Source: Candidatus Methylacidiphilum fumarolicum
GTDB taxonomy: Bacteria; Verrucomicrobiota; Verrucomicrobiia; Methylacidiphilales; Methylacidiphilaceae
Assembly (NCBI RefSeq): GCF_949774925.1
Contig: NZ_OX458932.1
Span: forward strand, 1,240,001 to 1,304,000
DNA: 64,000 nucleotides
Direction: 5' to 3'
Shown piece by piece: positions 9,840 through 18,032 of this stretch. Positions within the stretch are counted from its first letter, which is position 1. Each line of letters starts with the position of its first letter. The translations under genes and the position numbers were made by a program. The notes under the pieces are model-generated. The model was not told the DNA's origin and searched no databases. It saw only the letters and a list, made by a program, of their open reading frames with translations.

Positions 9840-10160
9840 GCAACACCCTTCTAGACGATAATCATTGCTGCCTGTTTAGGCTCTAACCAATCAGCACACC
9901 AAACTTCTTCGGCGAATAGATGTTCGCCTTATCTATTTATAACTAGATTGGCAGGCAATAGCAATAACGATTCTTTACTTTTAAAAAGCAATTCTTTTGA
10001 ATTGGAAAAGTAAATAGTTTGTCGAGAAAATATTATGCCTTGTATTCCTGTATTCCAGTAATTTTTCATGGAGAGAAAGATCTACATGGGAAGAAAATGG
10101 AAAAATGTTAGATAGAAAGAACAAATAGCGTTTTACTGTAGTTTATTTTGTATAAAAGAG

Positions 10161-10943
10161 ATGATCCAGAAAAAATCGATTGAAAGGACTTTTGATAGCC
10201 CTCAATCTTTATTTATTTCTTCTACAAGTTCAGAATTTTCTAAGGCAAAAGATCTTCTCGTAATCGACATTGGGGGGCATAATGTCAAAGTCTATTGTTC
10301 AGAAGTAGACGACGTGAAAAAAATACCTTCAGGGAAGGATTTTACGCCTAAAAAACTTATCGAAGCAGTCCAGCGAGATGTTTTGAAAAAAAAATACTCT
10401 AAGATTGCAATCGGTTTTCCAGGGCCAGTTAAAGACAACAAGCCAATAGAAGAGCCAAAACATTTGGGGTTAGGTTGGAAGAATTATGATTTTACAGCTG
10501 CTTTTGGGTTACCTTGCAAAGTAATTAATGATGCGGCGATGCAGGCATTGGGAAGTTATTGGGGAGGAACTATGCTATTTTTAGGTCTTGGGACAGGACT
10601 TGGATCGGCTCTTATTGTTAAAGGTACTTTACAGCCTCTTGAACTTCAAGCTTGTCCCTATCGCAGAGGCAAAACGGTAGAGGAATATGTGAGCACGGAA
10701 GGATTAAAAGAATTAGGTCATAGAAAATGGAATCGGCATGTTCTTAAAGCGATTGAGCTTTTCCGATATATGCTTCAAGTCGATTATGTAGTCGTAGGAG
10801 GAGGAAATTCAAAATTTCTTAATGATTTACCTTCAAATACATTTTTGGGAAGCAATCAATTTGCATTTTTAGGAGGAATTAGGCTTTGGGAAGGCATCCC
10901 TAAGGAATTTTGTTCAAACATGTTTTTTCGCCCTAAGCACTAA
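10161..10943 (+). CDS. ROK-family polyphosphate/ATP glucokinase
   Basis: A 260-residue sugar kinase. The N-terminal phosphate-binding motif DIGGHNVKVY (DxGG-type), the catalytic NDAAMQALG and the glycine-rich GLGTGLGSALI are visible. The later segment YRRGKTVEEYV...GHRKWNRHV is characteristic of polyphosphate glucokinases within the ROK family. The enzyme would phosphorylate glucose at C6 using polyphosphate or ATP. The gene stands alone on the plus strand just beyond the insertion element. The ATG at 10161 is followed by an unusually long polar leader of about 30 residues before the first strand. Donor preference cannot be read from sequence. Confidence 0.8.
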   Translation: MIQKKSIERTFDSPQSLFISSTSSEFSKAKDLLVIDIGGHNVKVYCSEVDDVKKIPSGKDFTPKKLIEAVQRDVLKKKYSKIAIGFPGPVKDNKPIEEPKHLGLGWKNYDFTAAFGLPCKVINDAAMQALGSYWGGTMLFLGLGTGLGSALIVKGTLQPLELQACPYRRGKTVEEYVSTEGLKELGHRKWNRHVLKAIELFRYMLQVDYVVVGGGNSKFLNDLPSNTFLGSNQFAFLGGIRLWEGIPKEFCSNMFFRPKH

Positions 10944-11021
10944 TTTATAAAGAGCTTTTCCAAAGAATTATGATGAGCTTACATGTATTGACATGGGGGA
11001 TTATTTTCATAAATTCTTAGA

Positions 11022-11204
11022 ATGAAAATAGTAAAAGCATTACTTGTTGTTCTAGCGTTTATATTGCTGTTTTTTGCTCCACATCTGACCCATCTTTTCG
11101 AAAGGACTCAAAGGCAAGTTGTAGAGAATAAAGCTATTGAGAATGGATTAGAAAGGATGCAAAAAGAGCAGCAGGCTAAGATTCCTTCTCCTTCTCAGCC
11201 TTAG
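11022..11204 (+). CDS. Small single-helix membrane protein (60 aa)
   Basis: A short protein with one N-terminal membrane helix (about residues 3-22) followed by a charged segment likely to be helical and a Pro/Ser tail. No family is recognised. It has an ATG but only a weak ribosome site. It sits between the glucokinase and the convergent sorbosone-dehydrogenase-like gene. The start-to-stop length and good signal-anchor shape support it being real, but expression is unproven. Confidence 0.5.
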   Translation: MKIVKALLVVLAFILLFFAPHLTHLFERTQRQVVENKAIENGLERMQKEQQAKIPSPSQP

Positions 11205-11257
11205 GTAAAATGTTATAATACAAAATTAAAAATATTTTGCCCATTTGGAGGAGATGG

Positions 11258-12520
11258 TTATTCAGCATAGAAAATCCGGTAAATGATATTATTCCCATCA
11301 TCAGCTAAAAGAAGACTTCCATCCGGCAAGAATAATAGGCCACATGGTCTTCCCCAGGTTTTGGAAGGATAAGAATTAAGCAAAAAGCCAGTCATAAAGT
11401 CTTCGTAATATCCTTTAGGCCGATGGTTTTCTCCAAAAGGAACAAAAACAATCTTATATCCAGTCGCCTGCTTTCTATTCCAAGAGCCATGAAGAGCTAC
11501 AAAGGCCCCGTTTTTGTAATGTTCTGGCAAGTTAGAATCAGGGGGAGGAAAGGCTAAACCAAGAGCTGCAGAATGACTTTGAAAGAGAACATCAGGAGTT
11601 TTTGTCGATTGTATAAGCTCCTTTGCTTTCGTTCCTTCAATTCTATTTTTCCAACGTGGATCGATAAATTCAGGACTTAAATAACAATAAGGCCATCCAT
11701 AGAATGCCCCTTTTTCGACTCGTGTTAAGTAATCAGGCACAAGATCATCACCAAGCCAATCTCTTTCGTTTACTGTAACATAAAGATCCGAGCTATGAGG
11801 ATAAAAGGCGAGCCCTACCGGGTTTCTTAAGCCTCTAGCATAAATCTCTGAGCTGTTTGATTTTATCTTCAAGGTTACGATGGATGCCCTAGGAGGAGGA
11901 TCTTCATCTACATTGGTTTTTGAACCAACAGTAACAAAAAGAACTTGACCATCAGGTGACAAAGCTAAAGTCCGGCTCCAATGATTGCCACTCCCTGGCA
12001 GAGAAAGAATCTTTCTCCCTCTTCCTTCTAGTTTTTTTTGCCCTTCTTTGTAAGGAAAGACAAGCACACCATCGGTGTTGGCAACATAAAAAGAGTCCTT
12101 AGAAAATACCATTCCAAAAGGTAAGTGGAGACCATTGGAAATATCAGCAAAAATTGAAATTTTATCTACAACGCCATCTTTGTCGTTGTCTTCAAGCAAC
12201 ATGATTCGGCTTGAGTAGGATTCAGCAACAAGAACATCTCCTGTAGGCGTTAGGGCAAGCCATCGAGGATTATCTAAATCCTTTGCATAAATGTTTACTT
12301 TGAATCCAGGAGGAAGATGAAGAGTGGCTTTGGCAGGTGGTGGAACAATTTGAGGCCAGTTGTTTGAACCATGGACTACAGGCTTTGGAAGTTTTTGAAG
12401 ATCAATCGTAATTTTCTGAGGACTCATGTTTTCGCTGATGAGTAAGGCATGGCCCTCTTTTATCCACAACAAGCATAAAAAGACAAAGAGAAGGACTGTT
12501 ATTTTATTACAGACATTCAT
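11258..12520 (-). CDS. Secreted PQQ-dependent sugar (sorbosone/glucose) dehydrogenase-like protein
   Basis: A 420-residue exported protein. A signal peptide occupies about the first 25 residues. The rest is a six-bladed beta-propeller of the soluble glucose/sorbosone dehydrogenase type. Typical segments are PRWLALTPTGDVLVAES, the DxDxDGV calcium-like loop DNDKDGVVD, and RGLRNPVGLAFYP with a following WP-containing loop. The family oxidises aldoses or similar compounds in the periplasm using PQQ, passing electrons to the respiratory chain. Substrate cannot be inferred. It is 26 bases downstream of the PEBP gene on the same strand, so the two are probably cotranscribed. Confidence 0.82.
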   Translation of the reverse strand: MNVCNKITVLLFVFLCLLWIKEGHALLISENMSPQKITIDLQKLPKPVVHGSNNWPQIVPPPAKATLHLPPGFKVNIYAKDLDNPRWLALTPTGDVLVAESYSSRIMLLEDNDKDGVVDKISIFADISNGLHLPFGMVFSKDSFYVANTDGVLVFPYKEGQKKLEGRGRKILSLPGSGNHWSRTLALSPDGQVLFVTVGSKTNVDEDPPPRASIVTLKIKSNSSEIYARGLRNPVGLAFYPHSSDLYVTVNERDWLGDDLVPDYLTRVEKGAFYGWPYCYLSPEFIDPRWKNRIEGTKAKELIQSTKTPDVLFQSHSAALGLAFPPPDSNLPEHYKNGAFVALHGSWNRKQATGYKIVFVPFGENHRPKGYYEDFMTGFLLNSYPSKTWGRPCGLLFLPDGSLLLADDGNNIIYRIFYAE

Positions 12521-12546
12521 TGCAGCGAGTATTTTTTATAGATCGA

Positions 12547-13056
12547 TTATCTAGAAGCAGCGAAAGTCCCCATCAGCTCGGCAGAAGCAAGGACATGACC
12601 ATGGATTTTTTTTAGTAAATCGCTTTTGGTGGATCCTTTCGGTAAATTCAATATTTGGTCGAGCGCATAAGCCCGAAAATAATAACGATGAACTCCAGAT
12701 GGGGGAGCAGGACCGTCGTATCTGGTATTACCAAAATCATTCCTGCCAGGGACAGCGCCATCAGGTGTTTGTCCCTTTTTTATCGTGTGGACATCAGGCG
12801 GTATATTCCATAATACCCAATGTACCCAAGTTCCTCGTGGAGCATCAGGATCATCCATAACGAGTGCTAAGGACTTCGTGTTTTGTGGAACATCTTCCAA
12901 TTTCAATTCTGGAGATTTATTTTCAGCCCCATAAGCACAGAAAGAAGGTAATGGCTGACCATTTTCAAAATCCGGTGAAGACAACTTCATAGACAATCCT
13001 TTGTTTATGTAAAAAGTAAAGAAGACAAAAGAAAGGAATAACCACTTAGCGGCCAT
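12547..13056 (-). CDS. YbhB/YbcL-type PEBP (Raf kinase inhibitor-like) protein, exported
   Basis: A 169-residue protein with an N-terminal signal sequence (about residues 1-22) followed by a phosphatidylethanolamine-binding-protein fold. The conserved ALVMDDPDAP and WVHWVLWNIP motifs and the GPAPPSGVHRY loop mark the ligand pocket. The bacterial function is poorly known; the family binds phosphorylated or anionic head groups. It is the first gene of a two-gene unit with the sugar dehydrogenase-like gene. The neighbouring rhodanese gene is divergent, with about 70 bases between the starts. Confidence 0.87.
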   Translation of the reverse strand: MAAKWLFLSFVFFTFYINKGLSMKLSSPDFENGQPLPSFCAYGAENKSPELKLEDVPQNTKSLALVMDDPDAPRGTWVHWVLWNIPPDVHTIKKGQTPDGAVPGRNDFGNTRYDGPAPPSGVHRYYFRAYALDQILNLPKGSTKSDLLKKIHGHVLASAELMGTFAASR

Positions 13057-13129
13057 AATTTTTTTTAGCTGGTAGCTGCTTGAAAATCAAGTCCATTGAG
13101 AATAAGAATAACAAAGGAAAGAAAGCAAG

Positions 13130-13660
13130 TTGAATACAAAGAATGAATGGAAAGCTATAGTCTGGTTGATAGTTCTCCTTTTTTTCTTTATCCCCTTTGG
13201 CCGAGGGCAAAACTCAAAAATCGATTTTACTGCCCTTGATAAGGAAAGTGAAGAAATTGAGATCAATCCTCAAGACCCCTGGAAAAGGGATGAAGTTATC
13301 ACTCCACAAGAACTTGTCGAAGCTTTGAGAAAAAGCGACGAAAAAAAAGATCTTGTTATTTTCCATGTGGGATTTTCTTTTCTTTACAAGGCTAGCCATA
13401 TCCCAGGATCGATTTATGTTGGTTCAGGAAAGGACAAAGAGGGGATTGCTAGTTTAGAGAAAAAAGTCTTTGGACTTTCTAAGAATCAACAGATCGTTCT
13501 TTATTGCGGATGCTGTCCATGGAACCAATGTCCCAATATTCGGCCAGCATTTAATGCTCTCAAACAAAAGGAATTCACAAATCTTAAAGTTCTATTTATT
13601 CCTCATGATTTTGCTCAAGACTGGATTAGGAAAGGCTATCCAATAGAAAAGGGATTATAA
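13130..13660 (+). CDS. Exported rhodanese-domain protein with Cys-rich active loop
   Basis: A 176-residue protein with a signal or anchor helix (about residues 8-26) and a rhodanese domain. The segment ASHIPGSIYVG is the typical conserved HIPGS motif. The active loop reads YCGCCPWNQCPN, with Cys126 at the catalytic position and extra cysteines at 128, 129 and 134; ordinary rhodaneses have one. The TTG at 13130 follows an AAAGGAAAG ribosome site and no in-frame ATG fits better. The protein probably handles sulfane sulfur, thiols or metals in the periplasm. The substrate is unknown. Confidence 0.8.
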   Translation: MNTKNEWKAIVWLIVLLFFFIPFGRGQNSKIDFTALDKESEEIEINPQDPWKRDEVITPQELVEALRKSDEKKDLVIFHVGFSFLYKASHIPGSIYVGSGKDKEGIASLEKKVFGLSKNQQIVLYCGCCPWNQCPNIRPAFNALKQKEFTNLKVLFIPHDFAQDWIRKGYPIEKGL

Positions 13661-13717
13661 AAATGATATCTTTTACTATTTTTAATAGTTGAAGGAAATC
13701 TATTTTCCCCTTTTATT

Positions 13718-14047
13718 ATGTATACTATGAAAAGAAAAATTAATTTATCTTTTCTTCTTGCTGCTATTTTTGTTGTGATTTTTGGAGGGGAGTCTGCAAG
13801 AGCGGATATAATGCTTACGACAAAAGGGTATCGGCTCACAATCCTTCCAATTATGGGGGCAGAAAAGGTGGTAGTTCCAGAAGGAAAAGTCAAGGTAAGA
13901 GAGCTTGCCGAAATGTCCTTCGATAAGAAGAAATCTTTTTCAAATACCCAAAAAGATTTTACTAATAATAGAATGGGGAAAAAATGCCCTTATATTGTTT
14001 TAAAAAATAAGGGCATTGATCAAGTAACGCAGCTGACATTAAGGTAA
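13718..14047 (+). CDS. Small exported protein of unknown function
   Basis: A 109-residue protein with a clear signal peptide (hydrophobic core about residues 10-23, likely cleavage after SARA). The mature part is basic and has no motif I recognise. It lies 57 bases downstream of the rhodanese gene on the same strand and meets the DUF4242 gene tail to tail with 6 bases between stops. The signal peptide and tight spacing support a real gene; function is unknown. Confidence 0.6.
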   Translation: MYTMKRKINLSFLLAAIFVVIFGGESARADIMLTTKGYRLTILPIMGAEKVVVPEGKVKVRELAEMSFDKKKSFSNTQKDFTNNRMGKKCPYIVLKNKGIDQVTQLTLR

Positions 14048-14053
14048 CGGATG

Positions 14054-14332
14054 TTATTTATTTTGAGCCGTAAAGGGGGATATAATGTTTTTAATCTCTG
14101 CAATTCGATTGGCTGGAAATCCTCCTTGAGCTGCATGTTCTCGAATGGTTTTTTCATCTGGAGCGATATAGATACAATAGATTTTATCTCCAGTAACGTA
14201 ACTTTCTATCCATTGAATTTGTGGACCCATTTTATCTAAAATCGAACAGGATTTGGCGGATATTTTGGCAAGTTCTTCATTTGATAAGTTTCCTGCTCCA
14301 GAAATCTCTCTTTCAATAACATATCTAGGCAT
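14054..14332 (-). CDS. DUF4242 / SCO4226-type small protein
   Basis: A 92-residue protein beginning PRYVIEREI and containing SYVTGDKIYCIYIAPDE and EHAAQGGFPANRI. These are the signature segments of the DUF4242 family, a ferredoxin-like fold. A Streptomyces member (SCO4226) binds nickel. The metal and the role here are unknown. It is a monocistronic minus-strand gene, convergent with the small exported protein. Family confidence is good and function confidence is low. Confidence 0.8.
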   Translation of the reverse strand: MPRYVIEREISGAGNLSNEELAKISAKSCSILDKMGPQIQWIESYVTGDKIYCIYIAPDEKTIREHAAQGGFPANRIAEIKNIISPFTAQNK

Positions 14333-14467
14333 ACCGTTCCTTTCTTGTTAAAGATTGCATATTGTAAATTACAAGAAAGAATTAGCCTATTCGATTACTT
14401 TTTGGCAATCATTTTTTTTCAATTGCCTGAGATAACCTAGCTTTCTAAGCGTTTATTTTTGTTTTTA

Positions 14468-14505
14468 CCAATCCTTCAAATCTCTAAAGAGATTTGAAGG
14501 ATTGG
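14468..14505. repeat. Perfect 18-bp inverted repeat with 2-base spacer
   Basis: The arm CCAATCCTTCAAATCTCT is followed by AA and then its exact reverse complement. No T-run follows on either strand, so it is not a standard intrinsic terminator. A 38-base near-continuous palindrome in a gene-free region suggests a protein-binding site, an mRNA-end stabiliser or the end of a small mobile repeat. Confidence 0.75.
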
Positions 14506-14810
14506 ATCAAAATTCATAATATTCTAAAAACGCATTAGCGATGTAAACCTATATTCAGGACTCAACGAAGCAACATGCTCTCTACAGAAAATGGAAAAAG
14601 AGGATCAATTGCAGATGGCACAAAAGTAAACGAATTGAAAGATTTCTTATCTTCTTAATCTTGGGCTAGTTTGGTTTTCATATAATAGACCAAAAAACAA
14701 GGAGACTACGTTATTAAGCTCTCTAGTGGAAAATTATTCGGCTTTCATGTTAATTGCTTTTTGACATCGGTTGTCATACATGCTGAAAGCATGCCGAGTG
14801 AAAAGAGCAC

Positions 14811-14847
14811 AAAAAAGGGCTTCATTGGGAATGCATGAAGCCCTTTT
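14811..14847 (-). terminator. Intrinsic terminator of amtB
   Basis: The 13-bp perfect stem AAAAGGGCTTCAT/ATGAAGCCCTTTT has a 9-base loop. On the minus strand it is followed by a T-run and lies 31 bases beyond the amtB stop. This is a textbook rho-independent terminator for amtB. Confidence 0.85.
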
Positions 14848-14877
14848 AACTTTTACAAAGAGGAGGTAGGTAATATA

Positions 14878-16410
14878 TTAGATTGAATAGCCTTGTTCCC
14901 CGTGCTCAGAAATATCAAGCCCTTGAGTTTCTACTTCTTCATCAACTCGTAATCCAACAAGAGCTTTTACAACAAAACCAATGATAACTGAAGCCAGGGT
15001 AGCAACAACAATTGTGATCAATATAGCTTTTAACTGAGCTATCCACAAAGTGCCACTAGTGACACTTGCTGCTAGACCATTTTTCTTTGCCACCGCCTCA
15101 CTTAACAAATTGGCATTGACTGCAGGATCGACAAAGACTCCCGTTAAAAACGCTCCAAGCATACCTCCTACTCCATGAACTCCGAAAGCATCGAGAGCGT
15201 CATCGTATTTTAAAAGTGGCTTAATAACTGAGCAGGCAAAATAAGGAATAATCCCTGCTGCCAGTCCGATTATCACTGCTCCTGTGCTATTAACAAAACC
15301 GCAGGCAGGAGTGATAGCCACCAGACCAGCTACCGCTCCTGTGGAAAACCCAAGAACTGTTGGAGTTCCCTTTAGAGTATATTCAAGCATGGGCCAAGTA
15401 AGAGAAGCTACCGCCGTGGCCAGTGTTGTAGTCATGAAAGCGTTAGCAGCAATTCCATCCGCTGCCACTGCACTACCAGCATTAAATCCATACCATCCAA
15501 TCCAAAGAATGGCTGCTCCAACCATACAGTAAGTCATGTTATTAGGAATTATAGGTTCTGTTCCAAATCCCTTTCTTTTGCCAAGCAATAGAGCCAAGAT
15601 CAATGCTGACCATCCTGAGGTCATATGGACCACCGTTCCTCCAGCAAAATCAATAGCTGGAATCTTTGCTCCTGAGTTAAATACCCCATTCATCATACCG
15701 CTTGCTCCCCAAACCATATGAGCTTGAGGAAAATAGACAAAAAGCATCCATAATGTTATAAAAATTAAAACAGCTGAATACTTCATCCGTTCTGCAATGC
15801 CTCCCATGATTAAAGCAGGAGTAATAACAGCAAACATCATTTGGAACATGCAATAGACATTTTGTGAAACCCAGAAGGAATAGTTTGTATTCGGGGCTGA
15901 GTCGACGCCCTTAAGAAAGAAATATTCTGTCCCACCAAGAAAATAACCAAGTGGACTACCTGAAAAATTCGTTCCAAAAACAAGACTATACCCTATTGCC
16001 CACCAAAGCACAGTTACAAGCCCTGTAATACCCAAGCATTGAGCAAGCACTGAAAGAATGTTTTTTGATCGTACTAGTCCTCCATAAAAAAGAGCCAGAC
16101 CGGGAAGGGTCATAAAGAGGACCAGCGCGGTAGAAGTCAGAAGCCAGGCATTGTGTCCTGGTCCTGAACTTCCCGCAATCTTGCTTCCAGACGGGTCAGA
16201 ATTGGTGATATATGCTTCGAGACCTGCAACACGTTGTTCCAATGTTGGAGGTGGAGAAGTAGCTTGCGCGGCTGCGGCCGGGCTTTGTTTATGTGTAAAA
16301 GCAATGCCCATGGCTATTAATAGAATGGCAGCCAAGATCCCCAAAAAAATAAATGCTTCCATTCTGGGACGACTTCGATCTATAATGACAACAGAAGAAG
16401 GATTTTTCAT
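14878..16410 (-). CDS. amtB: Ammonium transporter AmtB
   Basis: A 510-residue Amt/MEP/Rh-family channel. An N-terminal helix and a low-complexity Ala/Pro linker (about residues 1-60) precede the 11-helix Amt core, an extension compared with E. coli AmtB (about 430 residues). Conserved segments are present: LALFYGGLVRSKN, the first pore histidine in VVHMTSGWSA, and the second in FGVHGVGGMLGAF. It moves ammonium into the cell under nitrogen limitation. The C-terminal tail ends GYSI. No standard glnK lies beside it. A near-identical truncated copy of its 5' third lies at 19036-19460. It is divergent from the broken nrdA copy. Confidence 0.95.
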   Translation of the reverse strand: MKNPSSVVIIDRSRPRMEAFIFLGILAAILLIAMGIAFTHKQSPAAAAQATSPPPTLEQRVAGLEAYITNSDPSGSKIAGSSGPGHNAWLLTSTALVLFMTLPGLALFYGGLVRSKNILSVLAQCLGITGLVTVLWWAIGYSLVFGTNFSGSPLGYFLGGTEYFFLKGVDSAPNTNYSFWVSQNVYCMFQMMFAVITPALIMGGIAERMKYSAVLIFITLWMLFVYFPQAHMVWGASGMMNGVFNSGAKIPAIDFAGGTVVHMTSGWSALILALLLGKRKGFGTEPIIPNNMTYCMVGAAILWIGWYGFNAGSAVAADGIAANAFMTTTLATAVASLTWPMLEYTLKGTPTVLGFSTGAVAGLVAITPACGFVNSTGAVIIGLAAGIIPYFACSVIKPLLKYDDALDAFGVHGVGGMLGAFLTGVFVDPAVNANLLSEAVAKKNGLAASVTSGTLWIAQLKAILITIVVATLASVIIGFVVKALVGLRVDEEVETQGLDISEHGEQGYSI

Positions 16411-16622
16411 CGAAAACTAATAAGCAAAATCCATGCCAAGATTCTTAAATGAGATGGCCTAAAAAATTGATCCTTGTTTTTTTTCTTTTTTTATACTACA
16501 CAACAAATAGTATTTTTAAAAAATATATATACATTATATAGCGTTTATTGTGTTTGGAAGAAATAAATGCAGACAATTAAGTTTGATATAGTATTTTTCC
16601 TAATTTCAATATTAGGAGGGCG
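16411..16622. promoter_or_regulatory. Divergent promoter region amtB / nrdA, copy A
   Basis: 212 very AT-rich bases between the amtB start and the broken nrdA start, duplicated at 19461-19672 with a few substitutions. An AGGAGG ribosome site precedes the nrdA ATG. The copy here drives intact amtB leftward and dead nrdA rightward. No specific operator was identified with confidence. Confidence 0.6.
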
Positions 16623-18032
16623 ATGATGGATCACCAACAGCTTTTTTTTCTGGGTTTGATTACGGTCTTTCTAATTTGTCGATCGTCAAAAGAGATGGTC
16701 GAGTGGTCCCTTTTGATATTAGTCGAATCTATGCTGCCGTTGAAAAAGCGTTTTGGGCGGAAAGAAAGAAAAGGGCAGGGGATAATCTTTCCAGAGAAGA
16801 TCTTTTAGCTATCGAAGAGATTACCAACCGAGTGGCGATAAAATCAGCAGCACTAGCCAATCGAGGAGAAAGGCTTGAAGTAGAACGAATACAGGACCTT
16901 GTTGAACTGACGCTTATGGAGCTGGGACACCATACCGTAGCTAAGCGTTATATCCTCTATAGGGCAGAGCGAGGCAAGGCTAGAACTATACAGAATAGAG
17001 AAGGGGCATCGATCCACATGATCGATAGACGTGGGAATACTGTTCCATTGGATTTGGCATGGATACATCGAATGCTTATGGAGGCTTGCAGGGGTCTTGA
17101 AGATCGCTGTTTGTGGAGGGATCTTGCTGAAGAGACGGTTCGAGGTCTTTACGACAACATAAAAGAAGAAGAAATCCTGCAAGCTATGATTCTTACGGCA
17201 AGGACATGGGTAGAAAAAGAACCTGCTTATACTTATGTGGCTGCGCGACTGATGTTGAGTAAAATCTATCAGGAAGCTCTTTTAATCGTTCCTAGTATCC
17301 ATGAGACAGCGGCCTACCATAGGGCTTATTTTCCTATTATGTGCAATACGGGGTAAAGATCGGGCGATTGTCTCCACAATTGCTTGAATTTGATCTTGAA
17401 AGACTGGCTCAAGCTCTCAAGTTGGAAAGAGACAAACAATTTACCTACTTAGGCTTGCAGACCCTTTACGACAGATATTTGCTCCATCATGAAGAAAGGA
17501 GATTTGAAACACCTCAATATTTCTGGATGCGGGTAGCAATGGGCCTAGCATTGAACGAAAAGTCAGATAAAGAGTCTTGGGCGATTACTTTTTATGACAC
17601 TCTCTCAAGCTTTCTTTTCATGTCCTCTACTCCTACCCTCTTTAATTCTGGAACCGTGCATCCGCAGCTAAGTTCTTGTTATTTGTTGACTGTAGAGGAT
17701 GATCTGGAAAGCATCTTCAAGGTTATTTCTGATAATGCTAAGCTTTCTAAATGGGCTGGAGGGTTAGGCAATGATTGGACCAATGTGAGGGCGACTGGTT
17801 CATTGATTCGTGGCACAAATGGGAAAAGTCAAGGGGTAATCCCTTTCTTAAAAGTGGCTAATGATACGGCTGTTGCTGTAAACCAAGGCGGCAAAAGAAA
17901 AGGGGCCTTGTGCGCTTATTTGGAAACCTGGCATTTGGATATAGAAGATTTTTTAGAGCTTCAAAAAAATACAGGAGATGAGAGATGGCGTGCTCATGAT
18001 ATGAACACCGTAAATTGGATCCTAGATCTTTT
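16623..18032 (+). pseudogene. Truncated, frameshifted nrdA copy
   Basis: This is the 5' half of a class I ribonucleotide reductase large subunit, nearly identical to the intact gene at 19673. Three lesions are visible. A T9 run is reduced to T8 near codon 9, an A is lost at about 17339 (CCTATTATG against CCTAATTATG), and homology to nrdA stops after GATCTTTT at 18032. Near the end it also has missense changes in conserved residues, with [13 protein letters not shown] where the intact gene has [13 protein letters not shown]. It encodes ATP-cone regions but no complete active site, so it is non-functional. Confidence 0.9.

Larger units (their letters stand above)
7663..9978 (-). mobile_element. 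Decayed IS607-family element, left copy
   Basis: A segment of about 2.3 kb that is present again in inverted orientation at 60940-63187. The two copies are nearly identical through the middle, including non-coding parts. Read on the minus strand it encodes first a broken serine recombinase (TnpA) and then a broken TnpB, the gene order of IS607-type elements. Its base composition is richer in G+C than the flanks. Both genes carry several frameshifts and stops, so the element cannot move by itself. Ends were set by where similarity to the other copy stops. Confidence 0.75.
14333..14877. other. Intergenic region with two strong hairpins downstream of amtB
   Basis: About 540 bases without a gene. 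It contains a perfect 18-bp palindrome at 14468-14505 and the amtB terminator at 14811-14847, listed separately. The remainder is AT-rich and unremarkable. Confidence 0.5.
15986..18032. repeat. Duplicated 2.05-kb unit, copy A (amtB 5' part to nrdA 5' part)
   Basis: This segment is repeated at 19036-21084 in the same orientation with an offset of 3050-3052 bases and only scattered differences. It runs from inside amtB, across the shared promoter region, to codon ~470 of nrdA. In copy A amtB is complete but nrdA is cut off; in copy B the reverse is true. Confidence 0.92.

Noticed and set aside
14468..14505. CRISPR repeat or array
   Set aside because: The palindrome occurs once here, without regularly spaced copies. 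No CRISPR array or cas gene was found in the window.
16623..17356. Programmed frameshift at the T-run in the first nrdA copy
   Set aside because: The second copy has the extra T and is in frame, and the first copy has two further lesions, so simple decay explains it.
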